A stretch of DNA of 64,000 nt from Macrolepiota albuminosa (GCA_027475525.1 JAMWFC010000003.1:62001-126000), one strand, 5' to 3'. Counted from the first letter of the stretch, positions 1 through 11,623 are shown. The notes: a model not told the origin generated them from the letters alone. Program-made: numbers and translations.

Positions 1-408
1 TTCAGAACTTGTAAGGGGAGTGTATTCTTCCGCGCAAAGCGAAAGGTTTTAGTATGGCTGCACAGTGGGATCATGGAGACAAATTACACTCACGAATCAT
101 ACCTAACTTGGTCATAACAGGAGATCGGAATGATGAAACATGCGAGACTTGGTAAATCTCATACAGATGTTGACCGTAAATAGTCCAGAATAGAACTACC
201 GCGTGCCATGCAGCTGAACTTGGGAATGCATTACCTTACTCGTCCATGAAGTCGCAATGGTATATCAGTCACCACTGCATTGTGACTGTGAAAGTGTGGT
301 TATAGATATCGATAACGCCTGATCCCGATCATCTCAAAGACATCCTAAATAAGCCTGCGGAGGCTCATAATTCCGCGTCACGATGTCTACCAACTATCAA
401 TCTGAAGA

Positions 409-1960
409 TCATACAATTTGCTCTCCATCTAATACACGACGCATCCGTTCAAGAAGAGCATCGCGACGCTGTTCTCTTATTTCCGGATCCATTTTATCAA
501 TGTCAAAAGAACCATCGAGGCTATCGAGGCTTTGACTGATTCTATCATAGCCCGTAGGACGTGGCGAAAGAGTCCATGAGTTCCTTGCTTCATGGTAGAC
601 ACCACCTTCTCGTGTCAAAGATTTCGACGACTCTAAGTAAGGACTATGGCGATAATCGGTGTGTTGCGTCCCCCGACCTTCCTCCTTGACGTCTGCTGTT
701 CGCAAAACTGGGACTAGGATGCTGCTCGAACTCTCCGATAATCGCATGGGCTGGAGTCGTATGTCTAGATCGTATGGACTTTCATCATCATTGAGGTGAT
801 AGTGGCTATGAGGAGAGTAACCAGAATGTTGGGCGTCTGACGGTGATGATTTTGATGTATCATACGGCGTTTCTTCGTCATTACCTAGCAGGGCTTCTAC
901 AAATGTTTCAAGAATCATGCTTCGAATTACAAATTGAGAGAAAGTTACCTTCTTTGGCTTTGGAGATTGGAACAGAAGACAAATTTGCCTTAACATCGCA
1001 CATGAATCTCGAACGATTGTACCAGGGTCTTCGTCGGTAGCGCCGCCGACACAAGAACAACATGAGCAAGGCAAGGATCAGAAGACCTAGAAGGCCACTT
1101 ATGATTGCTCCAATTATAGTTCCAATCGGTTTTGTTGGGGCTTGAGTTAGTGAATTGGTCGATTGCAAAGCAATTATCGTTCTAGATGTTGACGTGATTG
1201 AAGTAGTGATTGTATCTGTCGAGGAACTGGAAGATTGGGCAGGTCGCGATGTGGATGTCTCTGTCGGCAGTTGCTGAGAAGGAGGTGAAGAGAATGAGAC
1301 AACAGCCGATGTGATTGTGACCAGTAAAGCAGGTGTCTGTGTAGATTCCAACGAGGAACTTGTCACAGGACTAGAGGCAGACGACAGAAACACATTTTGC
1401 CTTAACAAGGTTTCATTTCAGTTAGGTACAACTGATGAAAGACAATTGGTAACAAACGGAACTGTCATCGCTGGCAATGATTCACTTGATGACCATGTCG
1501 AGTCCGAGCTAGTCGTAACGGGGGTCGCGGCGACGTCAATGACAAATCCATCGAGTACTGTGACACCATCCCTTTGAGCATGAAATCATCAATCCCTCCA
1601 AACACCGAAGATAAGTAAGATAACCCACGTTCTTCGAGCTTGGATATCGCACGACAACCTAAGTTTCTAGTAAATCAGTACATCTTCTACCTATGTTGAA
1701 TTGGACCCACAGGGTCGGTGAATTCGAGCTGTTTAATGCTGGCATGGTGACTGGGAAAGATGCTGAGGCGGTCGAGACGGTGGAAGCAATCATCTGATAA
1801 TGACCACCGTCGCATGACAAGAAGAGGTTGATTGTATCGGGATCGTCAGCTGCAGAGGTCCATGAGACTTGTATGGTCTCGCCCAGGACGATATCAGAAG
1901 GTATGTCAAGTTTGAGAGCCAAAGTAGCCTGAAGAACTAGGAAGACGGCGCTGAGATCTA
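409..1960 (-). CDS. Single-pass Ser/Thr-rich membrane protein, family member 1
   Basis: Spliced minus-strand gene. The N-terminal exon (about 1950-1680) has a hydrophobic leader (LSAVFLVLQATLA) followed by a small domain with IQVSWTSAADDPDTINL, which resembles the start of Kre9/KNH-type Ig-like domains of fungal wall proteins. Then comes a Ser/Thr-rich stretch (about 1577-1150), the membrane segment IGTIIGAIISGLLGLLILAL with stop-transfer RRRYRRRPW, and a cytosolic exon (905-409) ending in RRDALLERMRRVLDG. Seen: the domain order and matching intron positions with the genes at 2.6-3.9 and 22.2-23.6 kb. Inferred: a plasma-membrane protein with an O-glycosylated stalk, perhaps a wall sensor or receptor-like protein. 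The leader lies upstream of any ATG in its frame, so the start Met is probably in a short upstream exon I could not place. Function unknown. Confidence 0.7.
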
Positions 1961-2576
1961 CATTTAAAGGTCTGAGTTGAAGACGGCGACAATCAGACGT
2001 ACATGTGGCCAGAAATAAAATCCAATCCGCAAAACGGGGGCATCGTGACGGTAAAAGGCAGAGGACTGATTTCGGCAGCGCATGACGAACTGCAGAGGCA
2101 ATGAGAAAAGATGGCTGAAGTTGGTGATCATGAGATCAGGGAGATCCTCTTGAAACTCACTGAATGGATCACTCATCACATCGCGGCCTGCGATGAACCT
2201 GTCACTAGCCTTTTCTCGAAGTGGCCAGAGAACACTTATAGGTGCATATAGAGCCAGCAACAATAGTAAGATACTCTAAAAATGGACAGCAGGGCTGTCG
2301 ATTGTAAGGAAAGTTTGAGGGAGTGTATGGCTGTGCAAGGATGTGTAACTCCAGGTCGTCTACAAAATGATTGTTCCATTTAGCGGTGAGAAAAGACATT
2401 ACGTAACCTCAATAAGTGGTTCGGAAAAGAACAGGGCCAGTTCGCCCACACAGACGTATACGGACTAAAGTCTCTGACTGAGTCACTTCACCTGCCATTA
2501 TCAACGCCGTCTTCATTCCAGGATATGGACGGAGGAAGAAACTCGTTCAGAGGCTGCCAAATCTCTGCGTTCCTCT

Positions 2577-3909
2577 TCACTTATGCAAAAGTTTTGAGTT
2601 AGGGCCATTAGCGTCGTTTTCCAGCACTCTCCGCATCTGTTCGTAGATTTCCTCACGACGCCTTTCTCGATCCGCCTCCAACTCTTCCTCCTTGGTCCCA
2701 TCTGAAGTCCAATTCTTTTCCTCTGGCATATTCTGGTTCTGCCGTCCGTCTGTATCATGGTAGTGATACTCTAGTGGGGCGGATGTGTTTCCAGGAATAC
2801 CCCCATTCACTGCAGCTTTTGCATACCAATCTGATTAAAAAAAATCAGGCAGATTAGCTTTCAATCTTGACATGACACTGGGCATACCTTCTTCCAACGA
2901 CGGAGATGGAGACACATTCGTATCTCTTGTAGTCCACCACACGAGATCAGATGCATTCCGACGCTTACGACGACAATACAACATGGTTGCAGCAATGACG
3001 GCTAGGCCGAATATGCCTCCAAGAACGCCTCCGACAATTGCGCCAATGGGCCGTTTTACACCTTCCTTGGGTAATGGCGATGAACTGTTAATTGGACTCA
3101 CGATGCTCGCAATTGAAGTGATCGATGAAATTGATGAAGACTGGGACGATGCGGTACTGTCATCAGGTACTCCCGTAGTGTGAGCAAGACTTGTCTCTGT
3201 GGAGAAGTTGGTTCTGCTCTCTGTGGGTTTTGTGTTTGATTCCGGTGTCTGTTCGGGGGGAAGTGGTTTAGAGGACGCTGGCAATGAACTAGCTGACACT
3301 GATGTTAAACTGGACACACTGTCAGTAATCGTCAGTTCTTATTGACTTTCCTTGTGCTAAGCTAGAAGACGCACGTTTTCGTCGTAGAAGCCTGAGCATT
3401 GGTTGGTGAGCCATCTGTAAGAGTTGCCTGACTTGATTGGGTGGTTGCTGTTACTAGACTTGATGTTGCTGTGAAGGATATTGGGACTGAGTCCAGCGTT
3501 TTCCAGAGGGGCGGAGCACTGTTTTATCTTTTAAGTTATGAATCAAATAGGACGAGCGAACTTACTTGGCCGCCACTATGGAGCATTGTCTACATCTACG
3601 TAACACCTTTTTGCACATCTGATTGACTCTTACTCACATGTTGTGTTTGGTGAGTTCCGTTGGAGAGATCCAATTGGGCACTATGAAAGACTGTGAAAGC
3701 GAAGCCGTACTAATCGATGACACAAGGTAAAAAAACAAAGGGCCGCAATGTCCATTGAGAGTGATGCGCGGGGGATCTACGGGAGAACTACTCCATTTCA
3801 CGACCAACGTGCTTCCTGGGGATGCCGGACCTAACGGTTGGAGTTCAAGAGCACTAGCACCAACTAACAAACTGAAAGTCCTGCAAGTAGGAATGAGACC
3901 GAATGTCAT
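2577..3909 (-). CDS. Single-pass Ser/Thr-rich membrane protein, family member 2
   Basis: Spliced minus-strand gene starting at an ATG at 3909 with a signal peptide (FSLLVGASALELQ). The small N-terminal domain contains LVVKWSSSPVDPPRITL, the motif shared with members 1, 5 and 6. A GTGAGT donor follows codon 91. Short exons encode a Thr/Ser-rich stalk (3460-3100), then IGAIVGGVLGGIFGLAVIA as the membrane helix with RRKRR stop-transfer. Another intron follows PSPSLEEG. The last exon starts WYAKAAVNGG and ends with RERRREEIYEQMRRVLEN and a short extension. The gene lies about 0.6 kb upstream of member 1 in the same orientation; the gap (1961-2576) holds no coding region I can support apart from a possible first exon of member 1. 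Topology is clear from sequence; ligand and role are not known. Confidence 0.75.
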
Positions 3910-4750
3910 GGCACGTCAAAGTAGTGAGGATAAGTAGACGCACATGATGGACTTGAACGACATGCTTGAAGTTCGTAAAGATGTCTTGGTAGAGGCGGCT
4001 TGAGGCGCAATCACTGTTCCCAGCAGTATAAGTAGGAAACGAAATGATAATTGATGGACAGTGCGCTGTATATGGGTGTCGTCTAACAAACGCCATCTTT
4101 GATCTGAAAACGCGGAGAAGCGAATTTGTTCGTCGTTACAGGAGCCTATATGATGTGCACTGACAAGTATATAGTAAATAGTCATGATAAGAAGATATGC
4201 TCCGCGTGAGATGACGTATGACTTGGATTGATCATATGTAGTTTCGAAACACATTTGGACAGTGGCTTTCCCCATACAGGGATGTTAGATGAGATGATTG
4301 CCACGTAGACTTTAACACGAATAGCAGGTTCATGTTTTTACTGTTACATCAGGTTGAATGAACATTAGAGAGACATCCTGAAGTTGAGCTTTGAGTGAAC
4401 GCCCAGTGATATGAAGAAACATCACCGCGCTTTAACTTGTTGCACTTGAAGATTGATTGCATCAACAGAACAAGTTCATCAAAAATAGCAAATGCTTGAT
4501 AAGTATCCAAGTACAGTTGTCAAACTGACATTGAACACATAACACCGGATTCGAGTGCAGGATGATATGTAATTGGAATGGGAGACTCGGATATCATTTC
4601 CTGTGATGCTATTACACCACTGTCAAAGCTTACAGGTTCTGTTAAGGCTAGTCCTTGGGCAGCCATTCCTGGAGTTGTTCTAAGAGAATGATGATGGAAG
4701 TACGAGATCAGAGTACCAACATCAGTAATTGGGGAATTTAACCTCATCAA
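3910..4750. other. Intergenic, no supported gene
   Basis: Two minus-strand open stretches (3916-4275 and 4520-4750) lack recognisable domains and look fortuitous. Base composition changes at about 4750, where CpG nearly disappears; this marks the left edge of the transposon-derived block. Confidence 0.5.
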
Positions 4751-6164
4751 TTTTTAGTGACACAGTGAAAATGAGAAAAAGATTGTAAGGCTCAACTGTA
4801 GGGCTTTGTTATTCAGGGTTAATATTTGGTATTAAAACTATTGTTTTTATTCCTGCTACTTCAGGAAACACCTATTAGAAACAGGTTATATAATTTCCAA
4901 CAAGTGTTTCTTTAGATAATTGGCCTAGTAATAGTGTTGTATGTGTAAAGAAAAATAAATTCCCAAAAGGGAAAAAGAGAAAGAGGAAGGGGAAGGGGAA
5001 AACAGTACATTCAACTCACTAGATTTCTCTTCTACTCAGCCATGCCACTGGTAGCCACTGGACCCATATAACACCAAGAATCACAAATTGAGCTGATTAA
5101 TCTGTCTTAGTTGCTATTCTCTGCAGATATTGCCAGTTGTTGCAGCTTCTCACTGTCATCAAGCATAATAAAAAGCCAAATTGAGCAACCAGCCAAATAG
5201 CAACTTGTGAATAAATAATGATTGACCTTGGAGCTCCTGTCACTGCTTTGACTCCATCTCCTTGGCTCAACTTACTTTGAGAAAAGGATCAAATGTAACT
5301 CAGATGGACTTTTGATAGACTCAAGGATTGAGTATAACACATTATAGTACCTGTTGGAGATGGATTGTGAAGGCACACACACACATGACTGTCATGATGA
5401 TAGGCTTCTTCTCAGGCTGAGCACATCAAGAGACACTATAGGCCTACTGGCAATTGTCAGTCTGAAGACTTGAGTGACCTTCTTGGACATAGAACATCTC
5501 TGGCTTTGGCACCCCCAATACAGGCTTCACTGACTAGTCTCAACCACTATTTATCAGACATTCAGCACCCACTATCCATTGACTTTAAGAACTCAGGAGG
5601 TACAGAACTCATAATGCTAGTGTGATGATGGAGAGGTGACTCTGACCAAACCCCAATCAATTCTAAAAGGGGTTAGCATTAGGCACTGCCAATTGTCAAG
5701 GCACCTCAATCAGAAGTATAAAGAGCAATGATGACAAGACAGAATGTACTTAAGCCTGACATTTCAATCTATCAGAAAATGGTACAATGTTCAGTGCCAG
5801 GATTAGTGCTCACAGTGTCTGTCAAGGATTTTCTGACCATACCCCAGAGTGGCCTGGCCAATCAGAATTATATTAAAAAAGTGAGCAGATTTATACAGTT
5901 CTAAGTAGTTTTAGAGTTACTATGGCCAATAGGCTGTAACACCATTGGTTGCCATCATCCATGTGCTGCCAGTTGCCATTGACAGGTTGCCATTAGCTAT
6001 AACCATGAGGAGAGGCACTAATTGGTAGTGCACAGATGGACTTATTTTTAAAATATAGTAGTGCATAGTATAGGATGATTGTCATCCTAGTGGTAAATGA
6101 GCCTGCCATGGCCTATCTAAGCCCATTATTCTGGTTCTGGAGCATATATCCCCTAGCTCATACC
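4751..6164. other. CpG-free, AT-rich decayed repeat DNA
   Basis: No open frame of note. Scanning by eye I find no CG dinucleotide from 5041 to 6840, although GC, TG and CA are common. This is the composition of DNA whose CpGs have been lost by methylation and deamination, and it continues through the Tc1-like relic to the right. Probably old transposon sequence; family not recognised. Confidence 0.55.
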
Positions 6165-6760
6165 TGTCCAGGAACTCCTTATTTCTTTCTGCTTTCACTC
6201 TTCATTCCTTCATTCTCTCTTTATTAATTCTCTTATTTTTGCTGTCATTCTTTTATCTTATTGCTTCTACTCTTTAAACATTATTTATTGGTACTATTCT
6301 TAGCCCTTGAGGTGCTCTGGTTCTTTAGCTATCATTCAGACAAGTGTGGGCCCTTCAGTACTATTTCCAGACCACTCACATAAGCCAGAGTTTGCCTTTC
6401 TGACCTTCAAAGTCTGGAGTTTTCCTGCCTTATTTGTGCACTTGTTTGTTTAGGCAATTTTTGAGTTTTTAAGGTTTTGTTGTACAAAGTCTGGAGTTTT
6501 CCTGCCTTATTTGTGCACTTGTTTGTTTAGGCAATTTTTGAGTTTTTAAGGTTTTGTTGTACTGTACAGTTGTTTTCCATGCTTCAGAGGCCCCAGAAGT
6601 GTTCAACCTGGCATAGAGAATCCCTAGACTTGTTTTCTTTGAATCTCCCTCTGCCAGGTGAGTAGTTATTATGATATTGTCAGTATATACTCTAATACAC
6701 TTTGGATCTCCCTCTGCCAGCTGTGTGACTGAGTCATAGCCTCCAGAGGTTGCCCTTACA
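6165..6760 (+). repeat. Solo LTR with 5-bp target duplication (atacc)
   Basis: Begins TGTCCAGGAACTCC and ends GCCCTTACA. It is flanked by atacc on both sides (6160-6164 and 6761-6765), the normal signature of an LTR insertion. A diverged copy lies at 19315-19775 and an inverted 3' fragment at 20713-20812. An apparent tandem duplication of about 77 bp (near 6409-6562) inflates its length; without it the LTR is about 520 bp. No internal retrotransposon sequence accompanies it, so it is a recombined solo LTR. Confidence 0.75.
6409..6562 (+). repeat. Tandem duplication, period about 77 bp (likely assembly artefact)
   Basis: Two adjacent near-identical copies starting with caaagtctggag. I could place the period only to 76 or 77 bp. 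The homologous LTR at 19315-19775 has one copy. Confidence 0.75.
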
Positions 6761-7961
6761 ATACCAACAAGTCAGTGGCTCCTGAGGCACCTGACTTTAC
6801 CAGGGAGTCCTTTGGACACCAATTGGCTAGACCATCCACACTGGCTCAAAAAACTGCCCCAATGTTTGGCCTTTTTGAAAAGGTTCACATAATGTGCAAC
6901 AATTACCTGAGGAAAAAATAGTCAAAAATCACATGACATACAACTACATCTTGACTTCACAATAATATATAGATCATGTGATTTGGACAAGAACTTGCTA
7001 ATTAATAAATCATACAAAATATTCAATCATTAGAGCAGTTTTTTTGATCTACTCTAATTTACTCTAATTTTCATATCTAGTACTTGGTATGGCTTCTATT
7101 TGCCTTTATAACTGCTTTGATCCTTCTAGGCATGCTCTCTATAAGGCTTTAGCATATCTTTGATGGTATTTCATTTTACTTGCTGACTACTCTCTCTCAC
7201 AACTCATGCACTCTTTCATGGGGCACCTCATACTTCAAAAGTTGTGCTTGATGTAAACCTAGAGATGTTCAATTGGATTGAGGTCAGGGGATTGGGCAGG
7301 CCAAGATATCACAAAGATGTTGTTATCAGAAAACCAGGTTGTTGCTCATCAGGAGGTGTGTTTTGAGTCTTTGTCCTGCTGAAAATATTGTTCTTTCTCT
7401 TCCTTTTCCAACTTTTCAAAGCTTTCCACCACTCCCTCATCTAAAATCTCACAATACTGTGTAGCATCCATCTTCTCCTGAACTTCTATAAGCTTCTCCA
7501 CTCCATTCCAACCCATGCAGCTCTATACCATTAAGTTGTTTCCTTCTCCATGCTTGACAGTTGATGTAGTAGTGCAGTCAGATAGTAGTTCTCTTGAAAT
7601 TTTCCCCACATATATCTTTCTATCTGATCCAATCCAATTAATCTTTGTCTCATCACTCCACAAAACCCTTTTCCAATCCTCCACTGTCCAGTTTTTATGA
7701 TACTGAGCAAACTTGAGCTAGTTTGTACAATGAGCAGCCTTGAGCATAGGAACTTTCTTCTTTGTTGCTGAGCAAAAATCTGCCTCCTTCAATGCATTTC
7801 TGACTGTCTGAGGATTAACAGGATTGGAGATGACAAAATAATGAACTGTGTGGCTTAAACAGCATTATCCAGCTTTTCAGTAGTAATTTGATGAATAATA
7901 GACTGTTTGTCATGTGCTGTAAGCTTGAAAAGACAAGCTCCAGGATGGTTCTCTTTGTTGC

Positions 7962-8981
7962 TGATACGTCTGCCTCCAACTGAGGCAGACAAGCTGGTAT
8001 CAACGGCTCCCAATATACCCGTGTTTTAATAAAACAAATGCTGAAAACTGTAAGCATTGCGTCAGACAAGCTGGTATCAACGGCTCCCAATATACCCGTG
8101 TTTTAATAAAACAAATGCTGAAAACTGTAAGCATTGCGTTGAAAACCGTAGACGCCGGGAGCCTTACCTCAAAAACAAACCCTGACAATAAAACGACGAG
8201 CCAAGTACGTAGTAACGAGGTGCGCAACCAGCGATTAGAAAGGCGATCACGAGGAATTAGCTGATGGTGGCAGTGCACAAGATAAGATCTCAGCAGAAGC
8301 CCTGAGATCTCATTTGGCATCACCCACCAAAAGCCAAATCCAAATTCCCTCCCGACCATTGCGACCTCGTGCAAACACGTCCCCAAGCCTACAGTATGAT
8401 CCGAGGTGGCCATAGAATGAGACCAGGAGCTCCAGGAAGACGACACAGGGAAAAACAAAGAAGTGAGGGAGGAAATAGAAGCAGAAGAAGGATTAGCCGT
8501 ACAATCTGACGGACGAACCATTAGCCACGACAGCAGTCTCAGAAATGCAACAACCGGGGCCCAGATCCGGCACAATCGTGTCCCGGACAAGTAATAACAA
8601 GACTACGAGTAAACACGAGGGAAATAGGAGTGGTCCGTGCAGCGAGGGAAAAGGTATAAAAGGAGGACGAAGATGGGGGAGTCGGGCAAGCAATCAACTT
8701 GCCACGGCTCGGAGTCCCCAGGAAGTGGACGTCTTAGGCCAAAGTGATTAGATTGACTTCGGGATACAGTATTAATACTATTTGCTCCCAATTTTGAGTG
8801 TGACTTTAAGTTTCATTCAAATTAAATCAATAAAAATTATAACACTTCTTTTACAAAGTGCGCGCTAGTGTAACTACTGCCCCACGTACTCTGTGAAATT
8901 GGGAAATTGAAATATCACAAAGTTTAGTCTGAATTACATTTTGGACTACTTTACATAGAGTAAATAACCCATTTTGCATCA
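7962..8981 (+). repeat. 5' LTR of gypsy element
   Basis: Begins TGATACGTC and ends GCATCA; 1020 bp as given, 943 bp after removing the 77-bp tandem duplication at 7986-8139. Contains ggtataaaaggagg (about 8652-8666), a plausible TATA region. It differs from the 3' LTR only by transitions in the part I aligned, many at former CpG sites. Confidence 0.9.
7986..8139 (+). repeat. 77-bp exact tandem duplication inside 5' LTR (likely artefact)
   Basis: Copies 7986-8062 and 8063-8139 match over exactly 77 bases. The 3' LTR lacks a duplication at this position but has one at a shifted position, so the two duplications are not a shared LTR feature. Confidence 0.8.
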
Positions 8982-8983
8982 TC

Positions 8984-9001
8984 TGGAGCCCACTGCGAGG
9001 G
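8984..9001 (+). other. Primer-binding site
   Basis: TGGAGCCCACTGCGAGGG starts two bases after the 5' LTR. The leading TGG is expected for complementarity to the CCA end of a tRNA primer. The tRNA was not identified. Confidence 0.7.
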
Positions 9002-9026
9002 GGCTTTTGTTGCACAATCAAACACT

Positions 9027-10601
9027 TTGTTGGATCTCCATTTGGAGTCCAACCACCCAAAAAAAAGAAACATTAGTTTTGCACCGCCAGGTTCTTGGCC
9101 CGGCACACCTAAGGTTACTACACCAAGGGCAAAAACCATTATTTCTCCCAGGAGAAGAGAAACTCGTGCATCTTCCAAGGGCACAGTTGCTAGTCTCCCG
9201 GATCCAGACGCTGTACTTCGTAAACAAAAACTTCGGACTGAGAAGTACACGCCTACACCACAAACACCTAAGTCTTCATTGCCTGAGCCAACTAAGTTGA
9301 CCAGCATTATGGAGCAACCTATGCGATACAAAATGCCATTGCCTGAAAGTAGAGATGCACCCAAGTTCAGAAGCAGTGAGCCTGCTGAGGTTCACAGGTT
9401 TCTGCAGAGGATGCAGTCTCTATTCAATCATGCAGGCATTGTGGAGGATGGAGAAAAGAAGAAGAGGTTATTAGAATATGTGGATGCAGAAACTGAGCAG
9501 GAATGGAGAGGGTTCGATAGTTTTGAGGATAGATATCCTTGGGCCACCTTTATAAAGGAGGTTAAGGAATCATACCCTGAAGCTATGGATGAGGCAGGAA
9601 GCATGGCAAACCTGGATAGGATCTGTAAGGAGCATGCCAGGCTAAGCAGAGGGGATGCCCCTGAGCTGCACTCCTTAATCAGAAAATTCAGGGCTGAAGC
9701 CAAAAAGCTGGATAGTGTTGTAGGGAATGGGGTATTGGTGGATAAGTTTATGGGGTGTTTTACACCTACCCTGGCAGAGTTAGTGGAGGAGAGACTCATC
9801 CACAAACATGGCCATTACAGGGATCCTGCTCGTAATCGTCACAAAGACAACAAGTATGACTTGTCTGAAGTGATTGCAGTGGTGACAGCCCTAGTAGATG
9901 GGACAACTGTCAGGAAGACTAGGGGAGAAACCACCAACAGGGAGGTGGGTGGAGTAGTAGTGAAAAATGAGGAGGCAGAAGAGAGGATGGCTCATCTGCA
10001 AGACTCTATGGTTGCTATTGGGAAGCAGGTTGGCAGCATCCAAAGTGCTATGCAGGCTCTGCAAAATAGCCAACTGGACATGAGGAATGCCTTCCTAACT
10101 ACCAAAAGCCACCATGGAGGGCAAACAGAGAGGCCTGCTCAGGCAATGATGCCAACACCTGGTGGAAGCACATATTGCTTCTACTGTTGGGGAACTGGTC
10201 ATCGTATAGCTGAGTGTGAGCAGGTGAAATCAGATGTTCAAAAGGGATGGGTGATCCTAGTAGATGGGAGGACTAGAATGCCCAACAGAGCACCTCTACC
10301 CAGAGAGCCATCCAGTATATCACCACATGATAGGGTGATGAAGTTACATGACTCTCAAGTAGGGTTATACTTTGGCTGGGCTGAGGAAGCTCAAGACATC
10401 CCAACCTACTCTACTTACACCAATGCTGTGAGAGATACTAGGGATGACATGTTGGAGCGCATCCAGCATGGAGAAGCAGACAGGCTAGGGGAACTGGAAA
10501 AAGGCTTTCAAAGACTGACAGAAGTCATGTCAGTCTTAGTCAACACCAGGCATGCTCCTAGTCCTGGTGAAGGACAACAAGGAGGGTCCAAGGATTTTTG
10601 A
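9027..10601 (+). CDS. gag: Gag-like capsid/nucleocapsid protein of gypsy element
   Basis: 524-codon open frame. A basic, proline-rich N-terminus is followed by a helical capsid-like region with FLQRMQSLFNHAG and AETEQEWRGFDSF. A coiled stretch (about residues 325-350) precedes one zinc knuckle, CFYCWGTGHRIAEC (C-x2-C-x4-H-x4-C), at about residue 380. Role: packaging of element RNA into cytoplasmic particles. It ends in GAT TTT TGA; the next frame (-1) is open from 10571 to beyond, so the protease is probably reached by -1 slippage at GGATTTT (10592-10598). The exact start is uncertain: an in-frame ATG within the first residues and one at about 9309 are alternatives. Confidence 0.85.
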   Translation: MLDLHLESNHPKKRNISFAPPGSWPGTPKVTTPRAKTIISPRRRETRASSKGTVASLPDPDAVLRKQKLRTEKYTPTPQTPKSSLPEPTKLTSIMEQPMRYKMPLPESRDAPKFRSSEPAEVHRFLQRMQSLFNHAGIVEDGEKKKRLLEYVDAETEQEWRGFDSFEDRYPWATFIKEVKESYPEAMDEAGSMANLDRICKEHARLSRGDAPELHSLIRKFRAEAKKLDSVVGNGVLVDKFMGCFTPTLAELVEERLIHKHGHYRDPARNRHKDNKYDLSEVIAVVTALVDGTTVRKTRGETTNREVGGVVVKNEEAEERMAHLQDSMVAIGKQVGSIQSAMQALQNSQLDMRNAFLTTKSHHGGQTERPAQAMMPTPGGSTYCFYCWGTGHRIAECEQVKSDVQKGWVILVDGRTRMPNRAPLPREPSSISPHDRVMKLHDSQVGLYFGWAEEAQDIPTYSTYTNAVRDTRDDMLERIQHGEADRLGELEKGFQRLTEVMSVLVNTRHAPSPGEGQQGGSKDF

Positions 10602-11623
10602 GGAGCTCAATGAAGAAAATGGGGGAAGCTCCACCAGGAATACCCACATTGACAGAGAGACAGCCACAAAATTCCTGGAAAGAAAAGCTAACTTTGAGGA
10701 TTCCACCCAAAGTGGCACCCAAGTTGGACTTACCTTTTGAAAAGGTGCCAGCTTTGAATGAGAGGCAGGAGGTACCAGTGCAGGACACTGGTAGGAGTTC
10801 CATTCAGGGAACTAGGAAGGAGTTGGAGAAGATGGTTGAGAAGCTGTGGGAGGTACCAGTGCCACTAACCACCAGAGAACTTCTGGATGTGGCACCTGGT
10901 TTGAGGGAGGTCATGGTACAAAAGCTGGTACCAAAGCCTCCCAGGCCTAAGGAACCCAATATTCCTAGGACAGCTACTCAACATCTGACAGCAGTGGAGA
11001 AAGAGCCTGACAAGATAGATGTTAATGATCTACCTATGGCCACCTACTTCATTGCAGATGGAACACAATCTGGCTTGCCTACTGGTGCAGTAGTGCACCA
11101 GGATTGTGTTGCCACTTACTTGGAAAATATCCCAACAGGAGAAAAGCCAGTAGTGGTATATGTAGCTAGGGAGTTGCAGGTTCTGAGATCTCTCAACCCA
11201 GTTGTCAATCAAAAGGGTAGAGCAGAGGCAATTCTAGATAGTGGGTCTCAAATAGTCTGCATGGCTTTAAGAGAGGCTCTCAATCTAGGATTGACTTGGG
11301 ATCCAGACATTAGGCTAAGGATGGAGAGTGCCAATCAGCAAGTAAATGAATCTGTTGGTTTAGCACGTAATGTGCCATTCACTTTTGCTGAAGGGTTCAC
11401 TATCTATCTACAAGTGCACATTTTTGAAAGTCCTGCTTATACTGTCTTATTGGGTCGTCCATTTGACACCTTGACAGAGAGCAACATTCAAAACTTGCAA
11501 GATGGCAGTGCCATCATCACCATTCGAGACCCTAATACAGGTCGTCGAACTGCCCTGCCTACTATTGAAAGAGGCAAAATGCCAAAGGCAGGGGCTGCTA
11601 GGGAGAGTGAAGCAAAATTTTGA
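10571..11623 (+). CDS. pro: Retropepsin-like protease region of gypsy element
   Basis: Open in the -1 frame relative to gag. After a Pro/Glu-rich linker it contains AEAILDSGSQIVCMAL (the DSG catalytic triad of retropepsins) at about 11222-11270 and the typical YTVLLGRPF strand about 70 residues later. There is no ATG at its start, which fits translation by frameshift from gag. It ends AAA TTT TGA at 11621-11623 where the pol frame opens. It would cleave the Gag-Pol polyprotein in the particle. Confidence 0.82.
   Translation, partial: RTTRRVQGFLRSSMKKMGEAPPGIPTLTERQPQNSWKEKLTLRIPPKVAPKLDLPFEKVPALNERQEVPVQDTGRSSIQGTRKELEKMVEKLWEVPVPLTTRELLDVAPGLREVMVQKLVPKPPRPKEPNIPRTATQHLTAVEKEPDKIDVNDLPMATYFIADGTQSGLPTGAVVHQDCVATYLENIPTGEKPVVVYVARELQVLRSLNPVVNQKGRAEAILDSGSQIVCMALREALNLGLTWDPDIRLRMESANQQVNESVGLARNVPFTFAEGFTIYLQVHIFESPAYTVLLGRPFDTLTESNIQNLQDGSAIITIRDPNTGRRTALPTIERGKMPKAGAARESEAKF

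Noticed and set aside
1..408. Gene in the first 400 bases
   Set aside because: No open frame or RNA structure noticed; likely the 3' flank of membrane gene 1.
4520..4750. 76-codon minus-strand frame
   Set aside because: No features, located at the edge of decayed repeat DNA, no splice partner.
8000..8791. Minus-strand frames inside the 5' LTR (and the equivalents in the 3' LTR)
   Set aside because: They lie in LTR sequence, lack domains and are lengthened by the 77-bp duplication.
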